DNA of 64,000 nucleotides from CBDDEC01 sp965226785 (GTDB lineage: Bacteria; Chloroflexota; Dehalococcoidia; UBA2979). The stretch covers positions 1,240,001 to 1,304,000 of the forward strand of contig CBDDEC010000004.1 in NCBI GenBank assembly GCA_965226785.1, given 5' to 3'. The translations under genes and the position numbers were made by a program. How positions within the stretch are numbered: the stretch's first letter is position 1; the number at the start of each line of letters is the position of its first letter. Shown piece after piece: positions 55,447-63,334 of the stretch. The notes under the pieces are model-generated. The model searched no databases, had not been told where the DNA came from, and saw nothing but the letters and a program-made list of their open reading frames with translations.

Positions 55447-56616
55447 TTAACGAGCCGCTGCCACGCGCTCCCGGAGCAACGGCAACACGTCCGAGGCCAC
55501 GCGCTCGCACTCCTCGACGTGCGGGAAACCGCTGAGGATGAACTCGTCGATGCCCAGGCGCCAGTACTGCTCCAGCTCGTGGGCGACCTGCTCGGGTGTG
55601 CCCACGATGGCGGTTCCGAGATTGACGCGCACGAGCGAGATGCCGTTCCACAACCGCTCGCTGACACGGTGTGCCTCGTGCCGCTGCGCCTGCGCCGCCG
55701 CACCGACCATCGCGGTGCCTGCCACCGCCGCGCCGCGCTGCTCGAGGACGCGATCGGAGGCATCGGCGATCAACGCCTCCGCCGCACGCCAGGCCTCCGC
55801 CTCGTCATCGCGGACGACGAGGTGGGTCCTCAGGCCGAAGCTCAGCGTGCGTCCGGCGGTCGCCGCTGCGGCTCGGGCGCGGTCCATCAAGGTGGCGGTC
55901 TGGTCCAGCGGCTGGATCCACATCAGCAGCCAGTCGCCCTGCCGCGCCGCGAGCCCGAGCGCCGCCTCGGAGGCTCCGCCCAGGTACCACTGCGGCCCGG
56001 GTGTGGTCGTGCCCGGCGATGCGATCGCACCGCGGAGCTGGACCGTGTCGCCCTCGAAGTCCACTGGCGCGCCCGGGGTCGCCCACAGGGCCCGGCACGC
56101 GGCGATGAACTCCTCGGCCTGCTCGTAACGCCGCTCGTGGTCGCTGGTGACGCCGAGGCGCTCCATGTCGCCCTGGATCCCGCCGGGCACGACGTTGATG
56201 TCAATGCGCCCGGCCGAGATCTCGTCGAGCGTTGCGGCCATGCGAGCGAAGAGTCCGGGCGCAATGAAGCCTGGGCGGACAGCCACGAGCAGGCGAATGC
56301 GTTCGGTCACTGCCGCCAGCGCGGTGGCGGTCGTCCACGTCTCTGCCAGCGGCGCCGCCTCCTCGAACAGCCCGTTGCTGAAGCGCGTCGGGATCAGCAG
56401 CGAGTGGAAGCCCTGCGCCTCCGCGGTCTCTACCACCCGGCGCAGGTACGCGAAGGAGGGCTCGCGCTCGGCACGGTCGGTCCCAATGTGCGAGCCGTCG
56501 CCGTCGATCGGCACGAACCAGTCGAACAGCGGCTCCGGGCGGCCCTCGAGCGCTGCGCCGCCGCCGTTACTGGTCAAGGTTCGATGGCCCGTCGACGATC
56601 GAATAGGCGGTGGCAC
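55447..56616 (-). CDS. LLM class flavin-dependent oxidoreductase (alkanesulfonate monooxygenase-like)
   Basis: The 389-residue protein resembles SsuD-type monooxygenases: FDWFVPIDGDGSHIG near residue 31, GFHSLLIPTRFSNG, RIRLLVAVRPGFIAPGLFARMAATLDEISAGRIDINVVPGG, and QWYLGGASEAALGLAARQGDWLLMW. SsuD enzymes use FMNH2 and oxygen to release sulfite from alkanesulfonates. No FMN reductase or Ssu transporter is adjacent, so sulfonate use is only a guess. The GTG at 56616 is the only start before the homology, and the first 25 residues are unconserved, so the start is uncertain. Confidence 0.87.
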   Translation of the reverse strand: MPPPIRSSTGHRTLTSNGGGAALEGRPEPLFDWFVPIDGDGSHIGTDRAEREPSFAYLRRVVETAEAQGFHSLLIPTRFSNGLFEEAAPLAETWTTATALAAVTERIRLLVAVRPGFIAPGLFARMAATLDEISAGRIDINVVPGGIQGDMERLGVTSDHERRYEQAEEFIAACRALWATPGAPVDFEGDTVQLRGAIASPGTTTPGPQWYLGGASEAALGLAARQGDWLLMWIQPLDQTATLMDRARAAAATAGRTLSFGLRTHLVVRDDEAEAWRAAEALIADASDRVLEQRGAAVAGTAMVGAAAQAQRHEAHRVSERLWNGISLVRVNLGTAIVGTPEQVAHELEQYWRLGIDEFILSGFPHVEECERVASDVLPLLRERVAAAR

Positions 56617-56787
56617 GTTCGACCGGTTCGAGGTGCCAGATCTCGGGCGTCATGAGATCCCCCCATGCACCGAACATGGTGCCCGACGCAGCATGCGCGA
56701 GCGCGGGCCCGCTCGCAAACGGAGCGCGCAGGATCTGCTGGAAGAGGCGAATGGAGTAGGCTCAAAACAGCGCCACTGCGGCGCGGA

Positions 56788-56861
56788 TGCCGGGTAGTGT
56801 AACGGTAGCACAGGAGCCTTTGGATCTCCTGGTCGAGGTTCGAGTCCTCGCCCGGCAGCCA
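56788..56861 (+). tRNA. tRNA-Gln (TTG)
   Basis: 74 bases: acceptor TGCCGGG/CCCGGCA, anticodon loop CTTTGGA, T arm CGAGG-TTCGAGT-CCTCG, CCA encoded. The pair closing the anticodon loop is a C-T mismatch. Confidence 0.95.
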
Positions 56862-56956
56862 GCCTCACCAGCCTCAGTCCGACTACGCCCCACCGCGCCA
56901 CTCGGTTGCCCGAACGCGCGGCCGTCGCCACACTGGAGATGCTCGCGAGCACGCGT

Positions 56957-57032
56957 TCCCCGATAGCTCAATTGGTAGAGCGAGCGGCTGTTAACCGCTA
57001 GGTTCGTGGTTCGAGTCCACGTCGGGGAGCCA
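56957..57032 (+). tRNA. tRNA-Asn (GTT)
   Basis: 76 bases: acceptor TCCCCGA/TCGGGGA, anticodon loop CTGTTAA on a GCGG/CCGC stem, T arm GTGG-TTCGAGT-CCAC, CCA encoded. It follows tRNA-Gln by 95 bases on the same strand and may share its transcript. Confidence 0.97.
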
Positions 57033-57127
57033 TCCTTTCTTCCCACTTGCCGCCGTCGACTCTGACAGATCTTTCAACGCTGAGCCGCAGCAGCCTACGG
57101 CATGACATCCGAAGAAGATCCCACTCG

Positions 57128-57607
57128 CTAGTTCGCCGGCTGCGTTTCCGCGCTGCCCCGATACGCCGCCGCCAGTCCCGTGCCGTCGCACGAGGGACAT
57201 TCGGTCTGCGCTGCGCCGCCACCCACGTCGGTGAGCGGGATCTGACCAATGCTGTCGCAGACCGGGCAAGCGGATGAGATGCCACTGGGGATCCCGGCCC
57301 GCTCGTAGATCTCCACGCCGAGGCGTGCGTCCGTCCACAGCTCGCTCGCCACGCGCCGAGCGATATCGTTGAGCGCGAACTGCGACCGCGTCAGCTCGGT
57401 ATCCGGCTCCGGGTCGAAGTCCGCGAACCCCGGCTCGCCTTCGATGGCGACCGTGATCGTGTTGCCGGCGTCGACCCAGAAATAGCGCGCGGCCGCGACG
57501 CGAGGATTCGCGGACCGATGCGCCTGGCACCAGCGCATCACCGCGCGACCAAACTCCTCGCGAGAGGTGGTGTCGCGACGTTCCCAGCGTGAGTAACTCA
57601 ACTGCAT
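57128..57607 (-). CDS. Hypothetical protein with DnaJ-like zinc-finger end
   Basis: The 159-residue protein has no family I recognise in its first 110 residues (MQLSYSRWERRDTTSREEFGRAVMRWC). Near the end it carries CPVC and, about 20 residues later, CPSCDGTG, like one half of a DnaJ/CxxCxGxG cysteine-rich zinc site. Start ATG 57607 has a G-rich tract upstream and fits better than the longer frame from 57679. It is isolated between the tRNAs and the haloalkane dehalogenase gene. Confidence 0.6.
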   Translation of the reverse strand: MQLSYSRWERRDTTSREEFGRAVMRWCQAHRSANPRVAAARYFWVDAGNTITVAIEGEPGFADFDPEPDTELTRSQFALNDIARRVASELWTDARLGVEIYERAGIPSGISSACPVCDSIGQIPLTDVGGGAAQTECPSCDGTGLAAAYRGSAETQPAN

Positions 57608-57772
57608 GGGAGCACCCCCGTCCTGGCGCGCCCACGCACCCGTGGTGCGCGTCGGCACCAGCCTACGCCCCGCCGGCAAGGGCGATCCAGGGCGGTAGTC
57701 TCGCTCCGGCGTCCCTCTGCTACGCTCCGGGCCGCGCAGCCTCGGACGCTCGCGTGTGGACAGGAATTCCCC

Positions 57773-58660
57773 ATGACCAACGAGATTTCAGCCGCCGATC
57801 CGTTCGAGCGGCAGCGCATCGCCGTGCTCGATTCGGAGATGTCGTACGTCGACACCGGCCCCGGTGCCCAGGGCGGCGATCCCATCGTGTTCCTGCACGG
57901 CAACCCGACCTCGTCGTACCTGTGGCGCAACATCATCCCGCACGTCCAGGACCTGGGCCGCTGCCTGGCGCCGGACCTGATCGGCATGGGCGCATCTGGC
58001 CCCTCCTCGGACGGCAGCTACCGTTTCGTCGACCACGCGAAGTATCTCGACGCGTGGCTGGACGCCGTCGGTGTGAGCGAGAACGTCACGTTCGTGATCC
58101 ACGACTGGGGGTCGGCGCTCGGCTTCCACTGGGCCAACCGGCACCGCGAGGCCGTGCGCGGGCTGTGCTACATGGAGGCGCTGGTGCGCCCGATGGAGTG
58201 GGAGGACTGGCCGCCGGCGGACATTTTCCGGCGCATGCGGTCGGAGGAGGGCGACGAGATGGTGCTCGGCGGCAACTTCTTCGTCGACGTGATCCTGCCC
58301 CGCTCGGTGCTGCGTGGGCTCACGGACGAGGAGCTGGACGTCTACCGGCGTCCCTACCTCGAGGCGGGTGAGTCACGTCGGCCGACGCTGACCTGGCCGC
58401 GCGAGATCCCGCTCTCCGGCGAACCGGCGGATGTCGTTGAGATTGTCGGCGCATATAGCGAGTGGCTCGCTGAGACGGATGTCCCGAAGCTCCTCGTCAA
58501 GGCGGAGCCCGGCGCGATCCTCAACGGCCCGCAGTTGGAGTTCGCACAGGGGTTCGCCAACCAGACAGAGGTCAGCGTCGCCGGATCGCACTTCATCCAG
58601 GAGGACTCGCCGCACGAGATCGGCGCGGCGCTGGCGGAGTGGTATCCGACGACCGGCTAG
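57773..58660 (+). CDS. dhaA: Haloalkane dehalogenase
   Basis: The 295-residue alpha/beta-hydrolase has the complete dehalogenase residue set in subfamily II (DhaA/LinB) order: halide-binding Asn44 in LHGNPTSSYLWRN, nucleophile Asp111 with Trp112 in VIHDWGSALGFHWA, acid Glu135 in YMEALVRP, and base His273 in AGSHFIQEDSP. It hydrolyses carbon-halogen bonds of haloalkanes to alcohols in the cytoplasm. AGGA stands 9 bases before ATG 57773. No alcohol dehydrogenase or haloacid genes are adjacent. Confidence 0.93.
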   Translation: MTNEISAADPFERQRIAVLDSEMSYVDTGPGAQGGDPIVFLHGNPTSSYLWRNIIPHVQDLGRCLAPDLIGMGASGPSSDGSYRFVDHAKYLDAWLDAVGVSENVTFVIHDWGSALGFHWANRHREAVRGLCYMEALVRPMEWEDWPPADIFRRMRSEEGDEMVLGGNFFVDVILPRSVLRGLTDEELDVYRRPYLEAGESRRPTLTWPREIPLSGEPADVVEIVGAYSEWLAETDVPKLLVKAEPGAILNGPQLEFAQGFANQTEVSVAGSHFIQEDSPHEIGAALAEWYPTTG

Positions 58661-58689
58661 CGGCCTCGATTGCCTCGGGGTTCGGCCGG

Positions 58690-60192
58690 CTAGCTCCCGT
58701 CGTCGCGCAGCTCGCGCTTGAGGATCTTGCCGGTGCCGCCCTTCGGCAGCTCGTCGATGAACTGCACGGAGCGCGGGTACTTGTATGCGGCGAGGTGCTC
58801 GCGCGAGTAAGAGATGATCTCTTCCTCCGTCGCCGTCTGACCGGGGGCGGTCACCACCACGGCCTTGATTTCCTCGCCATACTGCTCGTCCGGAATGCCG
58901 ATCACAGCCGCCTCGGCGATCGCCGGGTGGGCGAACAGAACCTCTTCGACCTCACGCGGGTACACGTTGTAGCCGCCGCGGATGATCATGTCCTTGACGC
59001 GATCGACGATCGCGTATGAGCCGTCCGTCGGGTCCTTGATGCCAATGTCGCCGCTGTGGAACCAACCGTTGCGCAGCGTCTCCTCGTTGGCCTCGGGGCG
59101 CTGGTAGTAGCCCTTCATGATGTTGTGGCCGCGAATGCAGATCTCGCCACGCTCTCCGTCTTCGACCGGCTGGTCTTGCTCGTCGAGGATCGCCATCTCC
59201 ACGCCCCACACCGGGTAGCCGATCGAGCCCGCCTTGCGCGGCTTCCACGGCACGTTGAACGACGCTACTGGCGATGTCTCCGACAGCCCGTAGCCCTCGA
59301 GGATCTCGACGTCGTACTTCTTCTCGAACGCGGCCATCACCTCGACAGGCATGGCGGCACCGCCAGTGAGGGCGTGCTTCAGGCTGGACACGTCGTAGGC
59401 GTCGGCTTCCGCGTGGTGCAGCAGCGCAAAGTACATCGTCGGCACGCCGGCGAAGACCGTGATGCGGTGGTCCTGGATCAACTGCAGCGCGTCGTCCGGC
59501 GTGAACCTGGGCAGCAACACGATCGAGCCGCCGAGGCTGAACATCGCGTTCATGATCACGGTCTGCCCGAACGAGTGGAAGAGCGGTAGCGTCGCCAGTG
59601 CGATGTCGTCGGCCGTCACGTCCATCAGCCGAGGCGTCACGACCGAGCAGTTGAGCATCAGGTTCGAGTGCGTCAGCTCGGCACCCTTGGGGCGTCCAGT
59701 CGTGCCGGAGGTGTAGAGCATGACCGCGGTGTCCTCCGGGGACGCTGAGTGGAGGTCGTCGAGAGGAGCGGCCGCGGCATATTCGTTGATCGTGGGTGAG
59801 TCGTCGCCATCGCACCACACAATGTCGACGCCGGCCTCTTCCGCCCCGGCTCGGGCGGGGTCACCGAACATCGGGTGCGCGATCAACAGCTTCGAGTCGC
59901 TGTCCTGGATGTGGTAGGCGACCTCCTCGGCAGTGAGGAGCACGTTGATCGGGACGACCGTGAGGCCGGCGTAGAGCATGCCGAAGTAGGCCATCGCGAA
60001 CTGCGGGACGTTGGGGCACATCAGCGTGACGTGATCGCCGGGCTCGAGACCTCGTTCGTGTAGCGCGGTCGCGACGCCGCTGGCGGCGCGGTCAAGCTCG
60101 CCGAAGCTGATCGGTTGGCCCATGAAGTGGATCGCTGGCGCGTCCGGCTGGTCGTTCGCCGATCCGCGCAGAATCATTCCCAGGTTGAGCAT
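58690..60192 (-). CDS. Long-chain fatty acid-CoA ligase (AMP-binding, ANL family)
   Basis: The 500-residue enzyme has the AMP-binding core: P-loop MLYTSGTTGRPKGAELTHSN, GYGLSETSPVASFN, GWFHSGDIGIKDPTDGSYAIVDRVKDMIIRGGYNVYPREVEEVL, and the C-terminal catalytic Lys in PKGGTGKILKRELR. It activates a carboxylic acid to its acyl-CoA via acyl-AMP. Length and motifs fit medium/long-chain or aromatic acid ligases. It is convergent with the haloalkane dehalogenase gene, 29 bases away. Confidence 0.93.
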   Translation of the reverse strand: MLNLGMILRGSANDQPDAPAIHFMGQPISFGELDRAASGVATALHERGLEPGDHVTLMCPNVPQFAMAYFGMLYAGLTVVPINVLLTAEEVAYHIQDSDSKLLIAHPMFGDPARAGAEEAGVDIVWCDGDDSPTINEYAAAAPLDDLHSASPEDTAVMLYTSGTTGRPKGAELTHSNLMLNCSVVTPRLMDVTADDIALATLPLFHSFGQTVIMNAMFSLGGSIVLLPRFTPDDALQLIQDHRITVFAGVPTMYFALLHHAEADAYDVSSLKHALTGGAAMPVEVMAAFEKKYDVEILEGYGLSETSPVASFNVPWKPRKAGSIGYPVWGVEMAILDEQDQPVEDGERGEICIRGHNIMKGYYQRPEANEETLRNGWFHSGDIGIKDPTDGSYAIVDRVKDMIIRGGYNVYPREVEEVLFAHPAIAEAAVIGIPDEQYGEEIKAVVVTAPGQTATEEEIISYSREHLAAYKYPRSVQFIDELPKGGTGKILKRELRDDGS

Positions 60193-60305
60193 GACAGCCC
60201 TCCTCGCAGTCGCATGGCAGCGATCAGCAGCGCGCTCGACGCCGCGACGAGGAGTCTAGCAACTCCGAGTTCGGATCAGCCGTTGCCCGCGAGGCCTCGA
60301 GCGGC

Positions 60306-61289
60306 TCAGGCGAGCCCCGAGGGCTGCGTGAGCGCCTGCGCCAGCGCGATCAGGCCGGGCAGGGCGAGCAGCCCCAGCGCCGCGGCGACGACGCGGATGC
60401 TGCCGCTCCGGGTCCGGACACGAACCGTGGGCGCGCTCTCGTCGGGTTCCTTCAGATAGTCGACTGGCAGGTCCGATCGGATCGAGCCGCTGCGCGTCTC
60501 AGCATCCATCCAGAAGGCCGCGTTGCGGGCCACGGCCAGCCGTACCGACCCGCTGACGAGGTCGAGGTTCATCGCGCCGCCGATCCCGCCGCGATACTCG
60601 ATGCGGCCGGAACCGTTGGTAGCCTCAACCTCGCCGTCGATGTCTTCCATCCGCAGCCGGCCGGAGCGCGCGTGCACCTCAACGTTGCCGGTGGCGCGCT
60701 GGACGGAGATCGAGCCGCTGCGCGTCTTCACGTAGACGTCGCCCTCGACACCCTCGATCTCGATCTTGCCGGAACGGTTGCCAACCTCGACCCGGCCCTT
60801 GATGTCGCGTAGTTCGACGCCGCCTGAGCGGCCCTCGACTTTGACGCCGCCCACGATGTCGCTCAACTCGATACGCCCGCTCCGGGTGCCGACGAAGACG
60901 GCCTCCTCGAGGCCGCTCAGGCGGGTGACGCCAGAGCGGGAGAGTGCGCGCACGCGTACGTGCCGAGGCACATGTAGTTGCATGTCAACGCGAGTTCCCA
61001 TGCGTGGAAGATGAACGGAGATGTCAAAGATCGAAAGCGCGGTCTGCTCGTCGTAGACCGGGGGACCGATGGTCACCTGCGTGCGCGAGGCGGTGATCGG
61101 CAGCTGGATCGCGTCGAGGCGCTCCTCGCCGTCACGCTGGCTGTCAGCGTTCACGACGAGCTGGCCCGTGAACGTGATGTCGTCTCGATCCTCGGCCACG
61201 ACGACGATCTCGCCGCGGCGGTTCTCGACCTGCAACTCAACGCCCTGGTCGACCTCGAACGTGTGCTCGATCGTTCGGTAATACTGCAT
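60306..61289 (-). CDS. DUF4097-type beta-repeat protein with C-terminal membrane anchor
   Basis: The 327-residue protein has at least six repeats of the RSGxIEL type (for example TRSGRIELSDI, GRSGGVELRDI, NRSGKIEIEGV, TRSGSISVQRA, ARSGRLRMEDI), as in DUF4097/DUF4098 right-handed beta-helix proteins of unknown role. The C-terminus has one hydrophobic helix (VVAAALGLLALPGLIALAQAL). The ATG at 61289 starts the conserved part. A TTG at 61346 with AAGGG upstream would start inside the preceding RHH gene, overlapping it by 11 bases, and is an alternative. It is co-transcribed with the RHH regulator gene. Confidence 0.82.
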   Translation of the reverse strand: MQYYRTIEHTFEVDQGVELQVENRRGEIVVVAEDRDDITFTGQLVVNADSQRDGEERLDAIQLPITASRTQVTIGPPVYDEQTALSIFDISVHLPRMGTRVDMQLHVPRHVRVRALSRSGVTRLSGLEEAVFVGTRSGRIELSDIVGGVKVEGRSGGVELRDIKGRVEVGNRSGKIEIEGVEGDVYVKTRSGSISVQRATGNVEVHARSGRLRMEDIDGEVEATNGSGRIEYRGGIGGAMNLDLVSGSVRLAVARNAAFWMDAETRSGSIRSDLPVDYLKEPDESAPTVRVRTRSGSIRVVAAALGLLALPGLIALAQALTQPSGLA

Positions 61290-61335
61290 CGCTGAAGATC
61301 CTGCCGCCCCTCCGGTCAGTTGCTGGCCCTCGGCG

Positions 61336-61836
61336 TCAGCCGCCAATCCAGCCCTTCATGCTTTGCCTCGAGCCGCGCCCGCGACGTCCCCGTCGCCGCT
61401 CGCCACGCTCGCGCCGGCCCGCCTCGTGCGAGACCAGGCGGGTGAGCCAGGTGTTCAGCGACACGCCCGAGGAGTCGGCGTGCTGTGCCGCCATCTCCTT
61501 GAGCTCCGCTGGGAGGCGCAGCGTCAGTCGTTCGACCTCGCTGTCATCGAAGGTGATGTGCAACGCACCCTGGTCGTCGGCCGTCTCTTCCGGCGTCGGC
61601 GTGTCGACCGTGAGGTCGAGGCCGTCCGCGCCGTAGCCCAGCGAGACGCGAACCGCGCCGTCGGCGGCCTCGTTCACCTCGTTGACGGCCTGGCTAATGA
61701 TGTCGTGGACGGCGCTCCGCACGCTGTCGCTGCTCGCCTCGAGCACGTGCTGGAAGCGGTCGCGCTCGTCTGTGTCCTGGATCAACTGCAGCGCCGAGTC
61801 GAACGCCTCGATCACCGGTCTCACTTCGATGCGCAT
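61336..61836 (-). CDS. Ribbon-helix-helix (HicB/Arc-like) regulator
   Basis: The 166-residue protein has a helical N-terminus (1-60), a linker of acidic residues, and a C-terminal ribbon-helix-helix (about residues 102-138): VERLTLRLPAELKEMAAQHADSSGVSLNTWLTRLVSHEA, where the strand is ERLTLRLP and the helix-turn-helix pair follows. The tail is Arg-rich. RHH proteins bind short tandem operators as dimers, and such a tandem operator lies 99 bases upstream. The gene is divergent from the phosphotransferase gene, and the DUF4097 gene follows, so a self-regulated pair is likely. Confidence 0.82.
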   Translation of the reverse strand: MRIEVRPVIEAFDSALQLIQDTDERDRFQHVLEASSDSVRSAVHDIISQAVNEVNEAADGAVRVSLGYGADGLDLTVDTPTPEETADDQGALHITFDDSEVERLTLRLPAELKEMAAQHADSSGVSLNTWLTRLVSHEAGRRERGERRRGRRGRGSRQSMKGWIGG

Positions 61837-61934
61837 GATTCACACTCCCCGGCCGGCCGCGGACGGCCACGCGCCGGCTGGCGCGCTATGCTCTCTGAGC
61901 AAACCGCTCCCCGCCGGAGCCGTCGCGTCGTTCG

Positions 61935-61969
61935 TGACGTCATTCTGACATCATCGTGGCGTCATGTCA
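61935..61969 (-). promoter_or_regulatory. Helically phased 8-bp operator repeats (TGACGTCA)
   Basis: TGACGTCA (61935-61942), TGACATCA (61946-61953), TGGCGTCA (61957-61964) and a further half TGTCA (61965-61969). The three full sites repeat exactly every 11 bp, one helical turn, like MetJ met-box arrays. They cover the -10 to -35 region of the RHH gene promoter. Confidence 0.6.
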
Positions 61970-61970
61970 A
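61942..61970 (-). promoter_or_regulatory. Sigma-70-type promoter of the RHH regulator gene
   Basis: Read on the minus strand: TTGACA (61970-61965), spacer of 17, then CAGAAT (61947-61942). The -35 is a perfect consensus. Transcription should start near 61935, about 100 bases before the ATG at 61836. Confidence 0.65.
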
Positions 61971-62067
61971 GTGGCTTGTGCATTTTCTGGTCCACCACCG
62001 CTCTTCCGCCTATGATCCGCCACGCCGCCCGCCGGACTCGCGGCGCGCGCGACCGGAGGACGGCAGC

Positions 62068-63258
62068 ATGACCCAGATCCCAGCCCACCTTGGCGAGCTG
62101 AACGACGAGTGGCTGACGCACGCCATGCGCAGCAGCGGCTACATCGGAGCTACCGGCGAGGTGACGGGACACACCGCCTCCCGGATCGGAGAAGGCACCG
62201 GCTTCCTCGGAGACCTCGCTCGCATCGAGATCAACTACTCCGGCGCCAACGATGGCGCACCCACCACGATGATCGCCAAGTTTCCGACCGAGAAGCCCGA
62301 GAACCGAGGCTTCGGTGTGATGCTCGGAGCCTACGAGAACGAGATCCGATTTTACGACGAGCTTGCGGCGCAGATGCCCGTCTCCGTCCCCGACTGCTAC
62401 TTTGGCGCGCTCGACCCCGAGGCGCGCAGCTCGGCGGTCGTGGGCAAGGTCGTGGGCTGGCTGCCTTCGGCGATCACGCTGCGGCTCATGGACCGTCTCA
62501 CACTCGCCGCCGGCAGCAGCGACCGCGGCTTCGGCCTGCTGATCGAGGACCTCGGCGATCGCCGCGTTGGAGACCAGGCTGGAGGCTGTGGCCTCGAGGA
62601 GGCCGAGCTCGCGTTGACCGCCCTGGCGGCGATGCATGCCACGTTCTGGGAGAGCCCCGTCCTCGATCGCCCCTGGGTCCGGCGGGCGGATGACACGCCG
62701 GGCCTGGTGCATGGCCTTTTCCAGCGCGCCTGGCCCGTCTACGAAGAACGCTTCGGCGCGCTGCTCACGCCCGAGGTGCGCGAGCGCACCGACTGGGTGG
62801 CCGAGCACGGTCCGCAACTGCTGCGGCGGATGGGTCGCGCTCCGCTGACCCTCGCACATGGCGACTATCGCCTCGACAACCTGATGTTCCACGACCCGGG
62901 CACGGGGTCGGAGGAGATCACGATGATCGACTTCCAGGGAGTCACCGCCTCGAACCCGATGGCGGACGTCGCCTACTTCCTGCTCCCCAATGTCCACGCG
63001 GAGGTCGCCGAGGAGCACGAAGATCGATTGGTCAAGACCTACCACGATGCCCTCGTCGCCGACGGGGTGAACAACTACAGCTGGGAGCAGTGCCAGGAGG
63101 ACTACGTCCTCGCGCAGCTCTGGCTGGTGCACCGCGGGGTGATCCTGATCGGCACGCTCGACCTCTCGCACGAGCGTGGCATCGAGCTGGTCGAGCACGC
63201 CGTCGAGCGCTCGCTGCCCAAGGTGAATGCGATCGACGTCTCGACGATCCGCATCTGA
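62068..63258 (+). CDS. Aminoglycoside phosphotransferase-like small-molecule kinase (second)
   Basis: The 396-residue protein has the APH-fold with N-lobe TMIAKFPTEKPENRGF, catalytic HGDYRLDNLMF, metal site MIDFQGVTASNPMADVAYFL. It has the layout of the EcKinase/DUF1679 group and shares the pattern with the gene at 29864, without being a close copy. The ATG at 62068 has GGAGGA 7 bases upstream. The substrate is unknown. It shares its upstream region with the RHH operator and could also be controlled by it. Confidence 0.87.
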   Translation: MTQIPAHLGELNDEWLTHAMRSSGYIGATGEVTGHTASRIGEGTGFLGDLARIEINYSGANDGAPTTMIAKFPTEKPENRGFGVMLGAYENEIRFYDELAAQMPVSVPDCYFGALDPEARSSAVVGKVVGWLPSAITLRLMDRLTLAAGSSDRGFGLLIEDLGDRRVGDQAGGCGLEEAELALTALAAMHATFWESPVLDRPWVRRADDTPGLVHGLFQRAWPVYEERFGALLTPEVRERTDWVAEHGPQLLRRMGRAPLTLAHGDYRLDNLMFHDPGTGSEEITMIDFQGVTASNPMADVAYFLLPNVHAEVAEEHEDRLVKTYHDALVADGVNNYSWEQCQEDYVLAQLWLVHRGVILIGTLDLSHERGIELVEHAVERSLPKVNAIDVSTIRI

Positions 63259-63322
63259 GGCAGAGGACGCCCCCGACGCATGCTCTCCTCGTCGCGACGC
63301 GCCGGAGGCTCGCGTCGAGGGC

Positions 63323-63328
63323 TATGCT
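63323..63328 (+). promoter_or_regulatory. Putative -10 (TATGCT) for a leaderless PAC2-protein transcript
   Basis: TATGCT ends exactly 6 bases before the GTG at 63335 and no Shine-Dalgarno is present, the same geometry as at 11656. Confidence 0.4.
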
Positions 63329-63334
63329 GGTGAC

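Noticed and set aside
54578..55651. Antisense 357-codon frame over the HNH gene
   Set aside because: The HNH motif with two CxxC pairs on the plus strand is convincing, and the antisense product has no family features.
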